Shown here piece after piece: positions 46,640 through 59,600 of a stretch of 64,000 nucleotides of DNA; the first letter of the stretch is position 1, and every line of letters starts with the position of its first letter. The translations under genes were made by a program, and so were the position numbers. The notes under the pieces were generated by a model, which saw only the letters and a list, made by a program, of their open reading frames with translations, was not told the origin of the DNA and ran no database searches. Source of the stretch: Piezodorus guildinii (Eukaryota; Arthropoda; Insecta; Hemiptera; Pentatomidae); the NCBI GenBank assembly GCA_023052935.1, contig CM041292.1:44266857-44330856 (forward strand), in the 5' to 3' direction.

Positions 46640-46860
46640 TGTAAGTCACTAATAAAACCCTCCATGCAGAATTACATATACAAACAATTGATGAACACAT
46701 AAGGATTTTTTATCATCAGTTTTTATAGTAACTTGCTACAACTGAGTTATCCAGAAAAATACTAGAGGGAAAATTGTGCAGGATAAGAGATCTTAATAGC
46801 CTTAATAAAAAGCAAGCCAATCTCGTTAAAGAAAATGTTCTGCTGGGTACTGATCCATGC
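46640..46860 (+). pseudogene. LINE C-terminal scrap
   Basis: The frame LHAELHIQTIDEHIRIFYHQ parallels DLQQPTIEQHIRTLYSRF of the LINE-E copy at 42120-42240. It is preceded and followed by stops. Confidence 0.4.
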
Positions 46861-47339
46861 CTAATTTGTCAGATTTCCATTTCCAACCGCACATTTGCCA
46901 GGCTAATAACATTGAGAGTATAACACCAAAGAGATGTTAAAGTAACCATTTCACTTACATTGGATTATCGAAAATTATTTGTAATACTAGAAATTTTATT
47001 GGATTATAAAGTAAGTTTGTCACTAGTGATTTAAATAAAACCTTCAGATACCTGTAATTATTTTTAATGAATTATATTATTACATCATTCAAGGTAATTT
47101 TTTGAATGTGATCAACATCAGCATTTGAAGGAGAACCCAATCGCCTTGCGTCCACCAAGTCAAGATTTCAGGTTCTGAACCGAGCAAACCACTTACAGAC
47201 GGTGCTTACTCCAAAGGCATCGTCACCACACATTTAAATTTTGGTCAGTCTGTAGTAAAAAAATATTGTGATGCAGTGTGATATTATGATAAACGGAATG
47301 TCAAGATCAGTATGTAGTGTTTCATTTATAAATTTTCAT

Positions 47340-47665
47340 TGATTTCGATTGATATGATTTTATAATTTTGATACTTGACTTTTTCTGTCCCCATGACTGA
47401 ACTCCATACGTCCAAATGGGTTATGTTAATACTTTGTACAAGTTTAACTTATTTTTGTCAGTATCAATTCCATATCTTTGATTCATTTCTTTTCTTCTAC
47501 GCTTGAGGTTGCTTTCCCGTGTTAATCGTTTGTCTAGGTTAAGGACTATATAACGTACTGCGTCGGAAACGGTGTTCTGTACAGGCTCTAATAGTACAGG
47601 CACTGCAAGAGCCTGTACAGAATATGTTCTCAGTCTTATATTAGAAAATGTTATATTATTAATTT
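47340..47665 (-). pseudogene. Jockey-like LINE RT fragment
   Basis: The minus-strand frame at 47603-47421 reads VRYIVLNLDKRLTRESNLKR then RKEMNQRYG, matching VRYLGLxLDKRLTWxxHIKxKR. After a stop the same frame gives PIWTYGVQSWGQKKSSI, the LxPIWTYGxxxWG block. RT palm and C-terminal parts are missing. Confidence 0.65.
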
Positions 47666-48809
47666 TGATGTGAAAACACGACGAACAATTTGATTAAAAA
47701 AGCCTAATCAAACAATTTGATTACGTTTAATCGTATTTATACCTATCAGTCTTCATCAAAAATAGACCAATACGTCTGTTTTAGGTTGTTTTGTTTTTTT
47801 ATCGCACAGTTCTGATCTAGAAAATCTTATAATAACTGAAAGAAGATAAGATATTAAATCGAGGGAGTTTGAGCTGCTGTGACTGAGGTACAATATTGGC
47901 AACTATTCAATACGCAGGAGATATTGGAAGAAGATATTCCTATATCGGCTACCGTATTTAGGCTATAATGATAAATCGATTTCCTTCGGAGGCAGCTACG
48001 TGAAGAAAATATTATTTGTGTTGATACAAGAGACTTACATAGTCTTGTAGGGTACACTATCTATTATTCTTCATAACGATTTTTTTTTTTTTTTTTAATT
48101 GAAATACTGACTTAAGATTATGTTCGTTATAGACACACAACTACTCTTTACTGATTGACCAGAAATGAAAACTTCTAAAACCTTTCTACTTCAATATTCT
48201 CTTAAGGAATGATTTGATAAATTGAATTAAATTACAGTTCTGGTTCGTACATAAACACACACGAAATACTTAATTTAATATATATAAAATTATTAATTTG
48301 TTTATTAATATTTCATGTTTTTTTGTAATATTATTACTTGTTTTGTTATGTGTTCATTTAAATCAAACTGGTGCATGGTATATTACATATTTGTTTACAT
48401 TTCAATTATTATTACTACCATTAATACCATAATCTGCAGTTATTTTTGTTTTAAGACACTTGAAATAAAAAATAGATAGTACAGCCTGAGAGGCAAAGAC
48501 AGTAATAACTTAAATCACAGTGTACGTTTCTGTACTAATCTCATAGAAAACTATGAGAAGAAATGAGATCGATGTTTCATATTAATTAAGAGTATCATAG
48601 TCACTGATGTAGTTGGAAACCTTTTCTATAGGATTATCTATAACAAGTGGTCTAACAAAATACCTAGTTGTGCCATAAACTTGATTTATAATCTAGGATA
48701 TTATTTAGATAATCCTCACTTCTATCAGGTTATTTTCTTTAAACGTCAGTGGAATATTCTCAATTAGTTTGTATTTTTCTTTCGCTCAGTTAACATGGAG
48801 TGGGATGAT
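47666..48809. other. No gene seen
   Basis: AT-rich; a 67-codon minus frame at 47854-48057 is not recognised. A poly-T tract lies at 48080-48097. Confidence 0.35.
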
Positions 48810-49950
48810 AAAAGTCGCAGTTCATGTAGTCGCAAAGTTGAAAAATGTAGGTGAGAGATTTTCAACACTTTTAAAACCTTTGGGTATCAGCTGTATCTTC
48901 GTCTACGCACTATAAATGGATAATGAGACCCGATCTATATGTGACAGGCTCGACCAGGTTGTCCCCGCACTGTGAGAGCGGCAAATCTAGTGAGAGAAGT
49001 GACTGCTCGGATCAGAAGAATTCCTATTCGTAAACAACTAATCATGTCTGAGAAAATGGGAGTCTTTGTGCACATCACTGTCTTGCATAATGAAAGTGAC
49101 TTTAAGATAGGGTGTATTTCAAAGAATGACAGAGCAAAGGTTAACCACATTCCTAAAGCAAATTAGAGTAGATAGATGCGGAGTGCTCTTGGCTGTTACA
49201 CTAATGATCTTCATCTAAGTATTTTGTTTAGCAATGAGAAAATGTTTAGGGGAGTTGGTGGCTGAGTGGCTAGCGCGCTAGTTCTCCCACGCTAGAGTTG
49301 TGAGTTCGAGTCCCAGTCCCAGCGAGACTTTTATAAGAATAAACTAAATGGGGACTCACTCACAGCCTCTCTCCCGGGTAGTGGGACTCGTCAGCCTACT
49401 GGTGGCAACTCGCAAAAATAGGCGTAAGGAGTGATGACCCTATGATTGTGTTTACGCGCAAAAATCTAAAGAAGCTTAGGAAGTCATTAAAAGAGTAGAA
49501 CAATATAATCACCCTTTCTCAATGATGGTTTGGTGAGGAGTTTGCTTTGATGGAAGCACTAAGCAGCATTTTTGTAAAAAAAAAAAAACGCTCAAAAACT
49601 AGCAGGACGATATTTTGGAATCTGTTGTCATGCACTTAAATGATACTAAGTTTGCTGAAAGTCAATGGGTTTTTGAGCAGGATTCCGCTCCAGCGGCTGT
49701 AAAAGAAATTCCAGCGTCGATCTCTGTTTCGAATCGGCCCTCGGAAAACCCTGATCTCAACCCACTAGATTACGGCTTTGGCCGAAATGGAGAGGATGCC
49801 ATATCACAGAGCACACCATAGCTTGAAAAGCCTAAAACAATCTCTGCTCCGAGCAGTTAAACCCTTTCCTGAAGAATGCTGATGACGGGCAACGGAGAAT
49901 AAATGCCTGTGTCAAGGCTTGGGGGGACATTTCAAGTAATTTCTTTTTTA
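48810..49950 (+). pseudogene. Tc1/mariner-superfamily transposase relic
   Basis: RPGCPRTVRAANLVREVTAR then IRRIPIRKQ (about 48950-49030) is the GRPRTVRT hinge and second DNA-binding helix region of mariner-like transposases. FSNEKMF (about 49215-49238) corresponds to the first catalytic motif FTDEKxF with D replaced by N. After a SINE insertion come MMVW (49520-49535), VFEQDSAPA (catalytic D at 49681) and NPDLNPLDY (third catalytic D at about 49768). INACVKAWGDIS at the end matches the family C-terminus. Stops, frameshifts and the insertion make it non-functional. Terminal inverted repeats were not resolved. It resembles the DD37-type mariners of insects. Confidence 0.8.
49246..49465 (+). repeat. 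SINE-2 inserted in the mariner relic
   Basis: A tRNA-like head: box A TGGCTGAGTGGCTAGCGCGC at 49259-49278, box B GAGTTCGAGTCCC at about 49302-49314. The body has GGGGACTCACTCACAGCC and TCTCCCGGGTAGTGGG. The tail region GTGATGACCCTATGATTGTG plus TTTACGCGCAAAAA resembles the LINE-C 3' end at 20627-20672. It splits the transposase frame just after FSNEKMF. The copy at 17345-17580 aligns with it. Confidence 0.75.
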
Positions 49951-50224
49951 TTTTACTCTCTTAAGGATATACATTTTATTTTCCAATAAAGACTTTGAAA
50001 CAAATAATTTTTCTGTCGAAATCTGTAAATATTTCTTTGTTACAAAATGTATCGCAGGGCTAAGTATTTTCTGTTACTTATTTAATATCTTATGAATAAT
50101 TTTTTTAAACTGTTTAGTGGGCTCAAAAATATTGTCTATAATAATTAATAAAAATATTTCATAATTTGTCCGTTCAACAACAACCAATTAAAAATAGTTA
50201 CTGACTATAATTCTGGAGCTTTAG
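49951..50224. other. No gene seen
   Basis: AT-rich; may include the mariner 3' flank (AATAAAGACTTTGAAACAAA near 49985). Confidence 0.3.
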
Positions 50225-50420
50225 AAAAAAAATGCATCAGGGTATTTTGCGATGTTGCCCAGGCGTTTGATAAAACTGGGACGAGGGGCTTATCAAGAAC
50301 TTTAAGCCCAATACCATACAGTTTAATTTTCGATAGAATTTTCTCTTTCGGCAGGGCTTTGAAGTTTCTGACGACTACTTATGGCGATGATACTTTTAGC
50401 ATCACATTTATTAAATTATA
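50225..50420 (+). pseudogene. LINE RT palm scrap
   Basis: The frame IRVFCDVAQAFDKTGTRGL matches the FLDVxQAFDKVWHxGL motif of LINE-A/A'. A shifted frame then gives QGFEVSDDYL, matching RQGxExSxxxxV after the thumb of the palm. Many stops. Confidence 0.5.
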
Positions 50421-51129
50421 ATAAATTCATTAATTAGAATTCTGATAGATTTTGTTTTACCTCTGATTTTTGCTTCACAATAGGACCTGTGTTGCTCCAT
50501 GCCTTCAAAAAAATTTAATTCTTCACTCATAATTTAGGCTTAAATATCCACAGCTTTTATGTGTCACATGCAGTGGAGAAATTTCTAGTGATTCTTATGA
50601 ACCAGGTGAGAGAATGAACTTTTAAAAGAACAGTAAAAAAGAATAATTATCCTCATTCATATGAAGGAAAATTAGCTAATTGCCCAAATGACTAGGCAAA
50701 TTGCTCTTTTAATCCTCAGTAAATTCACAGTCATGTACTAATTTAAGTAACTGATATAACTGACTTTTTATTGTAGAAGTGTAAATGATTATTCTTTTAT
50801 TGAATAAATTTGATTTACGGTGGTTTCATATACATTGTAGTATTGAAAAATGGTAATGTTGTACAAATTAATAAAGTAATCATTTAAAATGGTTCATGTA
50901 TGAACAATTTATTCTTCGAATTTTATTTCAGAACGGAGAAAAGAGGAAAGAACTAGAGATGCGAATCAAATAAAAACATTGACAACCAGTCCCTTGGGAG
51001 AATGTGTTGTTGGGAAATTTCCAGGTAGTGTTTGTTAATAACAAGTAACTGGTTTTATAACAGATTGTAAAAGTAAATAGTAACAGAAATTCATTGCTAT
51101 ATTATATTAATTAAAAAATCGTAGATTAA
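50421..51129. other. No gene seen
   Basis: AT-rich DNA, no recognised feature. Confidence 0.3.
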
Positions 51130-51240
51130 AAAAATATGGAGTGCTGTTAACGGGTAGTTTATCTACATTTTTTATCATGTCTTTTTATAATTATTTTCAC
51201 ATTTACTTGATGTATTATTAATACAGCTGCAAATACCAAT
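51130..51240 (+). mobile_element. LINE-A 3' UTR scrap
   Basis: TTTTTATCATGTCTTTTTAT, then CACATTTACTTGATGTATTA, then TTAATACAGCTGCAAATACC matches the 3' end of LINE-A at 29075-29143 and its reverse at 4045-4090. No coding sequence remains. Confidence 0.6.
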
Positions 51241-51507
51241 AATATTTTTTTTTAAATAACTAAAATGTCTGATTTTTGTAATTGATTATTTTGGTTTAGT
51301 GATTTAAGTATTGATACTTAATTATTATGTTTTTGATTAAAAATAAAGACTTTGCTGTTCACAATTAATTACGAGTGTAGCTCTGAGATTAACATATAAA
51401 AGTATTCTCTTGGATCATGACAGGAATCTGCTACATCCTTACAATTATAAGTTGATTTCCAAACGGTACTGAAGGAAATTTTCTACAAAATTTAATGTGG
51501 TCACATT

Positions 51508-52402
51508 TTACTTTCACTTGCCTATATATAAAATATATAGTAAGGGGAAGTATTGCAATAGTGAACATTTTCAAATTAGAATTTTCACCGGAAAAACACA
51601 TTTTCGGGTTCCCTGAATCTAAATGACCCAATCCGATAAAAGGTCTGCGAGCGAGTGTTCCCGTATGTGGTAATTCTAGCGTGAAAACGAAAAGACGTAC
51701 AAAACCGAAATTTTATATTTAAAAATCTATACGACCGAGATGTTACAACAACTTTATCAGTAAGTGCTACTTTACTTTATAACACGCATTTTGCACATTT
51801 TTAAGATTTTCTCAAAAACGGCTCTAACGATTTTGATTAAACTCTATATATTGATGTAAAATTTGATGAGCTTTAATATGATGTTTCATTCTTATTGAAA
51901 GTCTGAGAGGGCTTAAATGCCGATATTTTAAATATTCTTCATCTAAAGTACCTTTAATTTTGTAGATACTAAATAAATAACACTATAATCTTGTTATCAA
52001 CGTTAAAAAACAGGTAAATATATAAGTTAAATAACGAATTCATCTCTAACTAAAGGAGAAAACTGCAAAATTATTTTTTTAATGCAATTTTTGTTTTTGA
52101 ATATAAGATCGGTAATATACGTGTGTAATATATCGTTGGTCTAGCTAAAGATTTTAGAAAAAATATTATATGCACATACTATTGTAAAAGTTAACGAAGA
52201 GTGATGAAAAGCCGATAAAAAAACCGATAGTAGTAGATAATATATATATAGATTATTTAAAAAAACACATGTTTCTATTTAAATCCAATTTAAATAATTC
52301 TTCAACAATTCATTTTCATTTATAAATTAATTTTAAAATTCTTGAATTATATAAATAATGGAGGTAAGTGAAAATCGTATGTTGCGCGCACCGGTTTTTT
52401 TT
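51508..52402 (-). repeat. CTTAC element, full-length, minus orientation
   Basis: Both ends are present: TACTTTCACTTGCCTATATA at the left and GGAGGTAAGTGAAAATCGTA, TTGCGCGCACCGG and a T tract at the right. Internal landmarks include GAGGGCTTAAATGCCGATAT and TACGACCGAGATGTTACAAC. The (CA)n site is reduced to a GTGTTCCCGTATGTGG stretch. Along with 421-1361 and 56765-57660 it defines the unit length of ~0.9 kb. Confidence 0.82.
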
Positions 52403-52789
52403 TTTTTATTCTAACGCAAAACGATCTAATAAATTGATCAAATAATTAAGTAATGAAATTAAAATATCCTAAATAAATACAATACCTTTTAAACATCAAC
52501 CACTCAATTCTACCTACGACTTTGTGCATCTGAGATCTCAGGATTGAGGTTTTGCAAACACATGTTATTACTGTAGTGTATATGTTGTTTTTTATGTGAC
52601 ACAATAGCTGCATCCCACAGCTTTGCTCGCTAATATTTTGTTTTGTGTTGATATACGTACATAGTATGTATTTATAATAACAGTGACTATAACACATTTA
52701 ACTTCGCTATCTGTTGTTTTTTTATATATTTGTTAATGCTCTTTATTTAATATATGAATCTCTTCTTCTACTTCCTATACCTATGTATC
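52403..52789. other. No gene seen
   Basis: AT-rich spacer; the 83-codon minus frame at 52446-52697 is not recognised. Confidence 0.3.
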
Positions 52790-53034
52790 ACTTGTAGCTG
52801 AGTTTCTAGCATAACAGCCTCCTATGCCAAAAGTCACAGGTTCGAACCCGCAAGTGGTCCTTAGTTATGCCGTCCTTCGGAGGGGACGTTAAAAGGTGGT
52901 TCCGAGCCTGTGCGATGACAGGCTACATCCTTAGCCTAATTAAAACTGGATAGGCAAAATTTAGGATTCCCACTGTAGCATCGTCCGAATAACCGTAGTA
53001 GCATAAAGTGACGTTAAATAAATAAACAAACAAC
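52790..53034 (+). repeat. SINE-1, best-preserved copy
   Basis: Box A-like GTAGCTGAGTTTCTAGC at 52794-52810 and a perfect box B GGTTCGAACCCG at 52849-52860 mark a tRNA-derived pol III promoter. The body has TTAGTTATGCCGTCCTTCGG, GTTCCGAGCCTGTGCGATGA and GTAGCATCGTCCGAATAACC. The tail is TGACGTTAAATAAATAAACA then AACAACA. It is the reference for the copies at 8665, 22618 and 31900. Confidence 0.82.
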
Positions 53035-53691
53035 AATATACTTATGTAATAATTAAGTTTGTTTAAAATTCAATCTATAAAATATATTCCGATCAGATTT
53101 ACTATCTTTATTTGTAAAGTTTTTGTTATTCTTAAGGGACTAAGTCTTAAAATAAAATTTTTCTTATTCTAAATCTGAAAAATTGTTTCTAAAATGTAAT
53201 ATTGTATTATTATTTTTGTTTTCTTCATTTAAATATCATTATATCGATAAATAATGAAATTGTATAACCGAAATGCCCTTCGGATATAGCAAGAGATGCA
53301 AACCATAAACAGCTGATCTGGATAATATATAAAACAGCGGTTGAGGCACATGTGGGCTCCGAGCTGTGGTCTAAAACCGCGCCCCAGCTGTACCAAAGGT
53401 GGCCCTTTGCAACGTCTAGCTGTAGGGCATTAAATATCGTCTCCTTTGAGTTAGTATTGGTGTAAAAATAGATTAAAATGAATGGTTTACATCTATATTT
53501 ATATCTATACATGAGAGGCATGCGGAGAAAGGAAAAGAAGAGAAGGTTTACATTTACTAAGTAAAACAGGTAGGTCGTCCATATGCAGTCGATTTTCGTA
53601 TTAGTAAAACGAATACTTAAATGCTTCCAGCAATACTATCCATAAATCGATTATTGTAAAAATTATTTAGGAATTCAATTTCTATTTTGGT
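53035..53691. other. No gene seen
   Basis: AT-rich, with a GC-richer patch at 53330-53430. The 98-codon minus frame at 53225-53521 covers it but matches no family I know. Confidence 0.3.
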
Positions 53692-53830
53692 TCAAGAACG
53701 ATAGAAAAAAATGGTGAGCCCATCACCTGATTATTATAAGACTTACAACAAACAATGGAGAGAAAAAATATATAATAACCACGGGTTATAAAACGCTATA
53801 AGACTAAGGGAGAAAAAACATCTTTTTTAA
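53692..53830 (+). mobile_element. LINE-B 3' UTR scrap
   Basis: GGTGAGCCCATCACCTGATT then TATAAGACTTACAACAAACA matches the LINE-B 3' UTR at 24198-24240 (GGTGAGCCCCATCACCTGAA). TAAGACTAAGGGAGAAAAAA matches its A-rich end. Confidence 0.6.
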
Positions 53831-54089
53831 TTTATAATTATTAAATGTGAGCTACATGGTTCAAAATATACAAGCTGTCAGGTGTAAGCTTTTTGTTTAG
53901 ACAAAAAAAAATATAACATCGGAAATAATAATTATTAGAAGTGCATGGATGTATTATAAATTTAAACAAAAATATATATCTAAATGACTATTCAGTTTTT
54001 TTCTGATATTTATTTTTAATTTTACGAACCTAAATAGGAAATATATGTGGCATAAATATAAATATTCTGACCGTAAACAATTTTTAATA
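53831..54089. other. No gene seen
   Basis: AT-rich spacer. Confidence 0.3.
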
Positions 54090-55444
54090 CAGTTAAGGAA
54101 AGCACCATAAAAACAGTAACATAAATGTATAACATACCGTTAGGAAGCTAAACACAAAATTGTAAAAATTAAGGGAGAGTGAAGAAATGCTGATAAAACC
54201 GTTTGTCGTAGATAAGAATATAATAAATTCTTTAATAAAAAACATGTTTCTATCCAAGCTCTATGTAATTAATTCTTTAACAATAATAATAAATAAATAA
54301 ACTTATTCACATATTTACATTTTGACAAAATGTTAACAATGATTTTAGATGAGTCAATCCTTACAATCAGAATTTTTTTTTTTTTTTTTTGTGATTATAG
54401 TACTTTAGCCTAAATGGCAAACATATGGTGAAATAAAATTGAGGTTATATTGCGATTGTAGGAAAAATTATACAAAAAACCTAGCATAAAAACTACACAT
54501 AAAATAATTGAGAATATATAAAATATTTGAAGATACTTAAAATAACTGAAAATACATAAAATAATTGAAAATACATGAATTGAAAATAGAAAATACATAA
54601 TATGTATGAACATTATAAAATTAAGAAATTTATAACATAAGAAAGTAAGTTAATTCAATAATACATATTTTGTTCTCTTATGGCTATATCGTTTTAGTGA
54701 AAATTTATTGTAATTACGGATTTCTTTTATTAATGTGTTTTTGGAGACTGGAGTTTTACTGAAGTAAGAAGACAAGTGTGTTTGTGAATGGACAAGTTGT
54801 TTGATTGTAGGAAGCTGCAAGTCTTGGAGCATTGGTGATATTTTCGTGTATTGGGGGAAATTATTAATTATCCGCATCGACAAGTTTTGAATTTTCTCGA
54901 GTTTTTGGAAATTAGTCGAGCAGGATGAGCTCCAGACTGGAGAGGCGTATGTGATTAACGGGCGAATGACTGATTTATATATTGTTAATTTGTTTCGAGG
55001 ACTCAAACGGGATTTTCTATTAAAGTAAGGAAACATTTTGTATATTATTTTTTTCGCTTTATCAATTTTTCTGTTGATGTGGTCTGTGAAAGTAAGTGAT
55101 TTTTTTAAAGTAAGTACTGTAAAGATTTTGACCATGGGATGAGAGCTGAATTTAACTTAATTTGGTGGTTTATTTTTTAGTGACGTTTAGTGAACAGGAT
55201 TGCTTCAGATTTGGTGGGATTAATTTTCAATTTCCATTTGTTGCAATATTTGTTAAATTGTTTAAAGTATTGTTGTAAGCGATTTACTACAGTATCAATG
55301 CGATATGATGAAGTATACAATGCAGTGTCATCGGCGTATAATTCTTTAACAATTAATTTTCATCTCTAAATGTATTTAAAAATTATTAAATTGATTGTAA
55401 CAACGGAGGTAAGTGAAAGTCGTGGATTGCGCCACCAGATTTTT
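54090..55444 (-). repeat. CTTAC element split by LINE-D
   Basis: The left remnant (54090-54284) has CATAACATACCGTTAGGAAG and AACATGTTTCTATCCAAGCT. The right remnant (55340-55444) has AACAACGGAGGTAAGTGAAA then GTCGTGGATTGCGCCACCAG. The outer end with the CA run and the GGACTCAGG block is missing. Confidence 0.72.
54285..55339 (-). mobile_element. LINE-D (Jockey-like) with 14-bp target-site duplication
   Basis: Inserted in a CTTAC element. AATTCTTTAACAAT is duplicated exactly at 54271-54284 and 55340-55353. Reading down from 55339, YADDTALYTSSYRIDTVVNR begins right at the RT catalytic motif. It continues WKLKINPTKSEAILFTKR, a stop, and then a 161-codon frame (55135-54650) with HINRKIDKAKKIIYKMFPYF, IRPLITYASPVWSSSC and LQLPTIKQLVHSQ, ending KRTKYVLLN. 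The 3' UTR is 54290-54649; the terminal simple repeat reads TTTATTTATTATTATT on minus. It is 5'-truncated and disabled by a stop and a frameshift. Confidence 0.88.
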
Positions 55445-55619
55445 ACGTTTACAATCTTCTTCTGAATATACCAGTGAATTTGCGCTTAAATAATATTAGA
55501 AATCAGCTCATTGTTGTGCTCATTAAAGTTGTTTAACTGGTGATGCCATAGATTCTAAAAAGTTTCATTTCATATATCTTTAACTTCATTTATTTAAAAT
55601 AATTTATTGTACTGCATGT

Positions 55620-55880
55620 TGGTAATAATAGAAAAAAAATGTTTACTGAAGTAATTTAATTATTAAATGAAAATATGTCCATTTTTTTATTTTTACAAAA
55701 TAACATTACTAATATAAATGTAAATTATATAGTTGGAAAGCAAAAGGTTTTATTATATAACATAAAAAGTTGTCAATGGGATGAAGAGACATAAAAATCA
55801 CATAGGCATTTTAATGCAGGGGATAACCAGTATTTCCATTATTTAATCTAAAATAAACATTGGATTTGATAATCTTAAAC
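55620..55880 (-). repeat. Possible diverged CTTAC internal fragment
   Basis: ACATTACTAATATAAATGTA then TATAGTTGGAAAGCAAAAGG and GATGAAGAGACATAAAAATC follow the order of internal family blocks, but divergence is strong and both ends are absent. Confidence 0.4.
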
Positions 55881-55912
55881 ATCCTTAAATTTAAGAAATA
55901 ATAATAATAAAT

Positions 55913-56042
55913 AATCATTGTTGTGACGCTCTCCTTCAAACGCCCTGAAGAAGACCTATAATTTAGGCCGAAACGTCGGCACCAGTTTATATCTTGATTG
56001 TGTGTTCTTTTGACTGCACCCTGAACTAACTTCTCCCATATA
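55913..56042 (+). mobile_element. Short module with hammerhead-like core
   Basis: About 130 bp shared with 40585-40735. The core at 55945-55974 is CTGAAGA, then the stem AGACCTATAATTTAGGCC, then GAAAC. GCC before the core can pair with GGC just after CGTC. Downstream are TGTGTTCTTTTGACTGCACC and CTGAACTAACTTCTCCCA. There is no frame. The layout recalls the hammerhead motifs carried by Penelope-like retroelements, but stem III has no loop here, so the assignment is tentative. Confidence 0.5.
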
Positions 56043-56114
56043 CATTTAATTAAAGATAGTTTTGTATAAACAATTATATTAATTTTAAATAAATCACTAC
56101 TTAATAAGTATTAC

Positions 56115-56260
56115 TTTCACTTACCTAATTTAAAAAATATTTGCTTTGTTAATTTTTTTCCTAACATAAAAATAGTAATATAGGTGTATAACATACCGTT
56201 GGAAAGCTAAATATTTTAGAAAACAAAATTATCTTATATACTATAAAGATAATTTAATTT
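56115..56260 (-). repeat. CTTAC-related fragment
   Basis: TACTTTCACTTACCTAATTT joins directly to an internal block (AAAATAGTAATATAGGTGTA, TAACATACCGTTGGAAAGCT). The copy has therefore lost ~500 bp internally or two scraps are joined. Confidence 0.5.
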
Positions 56261-56334
56261 ATTTTTTTATTATATAACTATATTCCTACCTAATTTTGAC
56301 TTTAAGATAATCTGATTTAATGTCCTATAAATAT

Positions 56335-56611
56335 GTTGGGATTTCCTAATATTATATAAAAACCTCCAGCTCGGTACCGATCTGATACATATTTCTATGA
56401 CAAGAAGTTAAGCTGCATATGGAAAACCTTCTTCGGAGAAACCCTTATAGGAAAATACACAAAAAAGGCGAAGGCACATCTGCTGGCCCCCAGGCCCATA
56501 CATATTCAATGCGCCCCCAGAAAGGCCGTCATGTCTTGGGACGTTCCGAGTCTTGGTAGGCTCATCACGAGTCTGTTCTTGGGGTCCTCATCGCTCATGG
56601 GCTTGTTGAAA

Positions 56612-56650
<39 letters not shown>
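56335..56650 (+). mobile_element. Poly(A)-ended retroposed segment
   Basis: About 280 bp of unusually GC-rich DNA (AGGCCCATACATATTCAATG, CGCCCCCAGAAAGGCCGTCA, CTTGGGACGTTCCGAGTC) ends directly in a run of ~34 A (56615-56649). This is the signature of an RNA copied through a poly(A) tail. I do not recognise the source; an SRP/tRNA-free SINE, an L1-type LINE end or a transcript fragment are all possible. Confidence 0.5.
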
Positions 56651-56651
<1 letters not shown>

Positions 56652-56764
56652 GTTACAAGAGAAAAAAAAAGATCTCCTACTTTCATGTGTCAAGGCTCTA
56701 AAAGAAGGATCAAAGATAACAAACATTTGATAGAAGAAAACATTTGTATTACAATGGAAAAGTT

Positions 56765-57660
56765 AAAATTTGGTGCGGGCAACACACGACTATTACTTAC
56801 CACGACTGTTAAAATTACTTCAAAAACTATTAACTATACTTCAATTTTAAATTGATTTTAATAAAACGTGATTTCATTTTCGTTGGAAATATATGATTTA
56901 GATTAAATGATGTAACTATATTAAACTGTTAATCAGTAATAAGTTTATCCCCTATTTTCAACTTTGTATGCCTTTTACAAATTATTGTATCAGATAATAT
57001 TGTTTCCAAAATCTTTCTCTTTCCAACGGTATATTATATGTCTATATTATTGTTCTTATTATCAAAAAACCAAAGATTACATTTAAAAAATAGTTTTTTT
57101 CAGTTTACTCCTTTCTTTGGGCATCAAATTCGTCCAAATTGTATATTCAGCCGTTCTTCATCAATGTCATAAAGATGATATGGCTAATCTTTTGGAATGA
57201 ACAGTATTAAAGGTAGTTTAGAGGGATAAAATTTAAAATATGGCGATTTAAGCCCTGTCAAACTACTTCAATTAGACTGAAACCTACATCATATTAAAGG
57301 TCATTTTACATCCATATGGTGAGTTTAAGCAAAATCGTAAAACCGTTTTTGAGAAATTTGTAAAAAATGTGCAAAATGCATGGTATAAAGTAGATCTTCC
57401 GGTCAGCTGATTTTGATGTAAAAGATTCTGTAGCATCTCGGGCGTATGTATAGTTGTCTTAAATATGAATTTTCAGTTTTATAGGACTTTTCGTTTTCGA
57501 CCGGTAGTTACCACACACACAGACCTTTTTGCGAGACTTGGTTTTTTGGACTCAGGAGACCCTAAACCTTTTATTTCCGTAGAAAACTGGAATTCGAAAA
57601 TTATCACGATCGCAATTCTTTCCCTTACTATATATTTCAAATATAGGTAAGTGGAAGTAA
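56765..57660 (+). repeat. CTTAC element, full-length, head-to-head partner
   Basis: Left end AAAATTTGGTGCGGGCAACA; right end TATAGGTAAGTGGAAGTAA after CGAAAATTATCACGATCGCA. A short CA run at 57511-57520 precedes GACCTTTTTGCGAGACTTGG. It is followed after 16 bp by a copy in the opposite orientation. Confidence 0.85.
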
Positions 57661-57676
57661 ACATTTATATTAATTT

Positions 57677-59600
<1,924 letters not shown>

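Noticed and set aside
49246..49325. Possible tRNA gene (box A and box B present)
   Set aside because: Acceptor stem does not close properly, the sequence continues into a repeated body shared with 17345-17580, and it sits inside a transposase relic. It is a tRNA-derived SINE.
53225..53521. 98-codon minus frame covering a GC-richer patch
   Set aside because: No domain, signal or repeat similarity recognised; could be chance. Not promoted to a gene.
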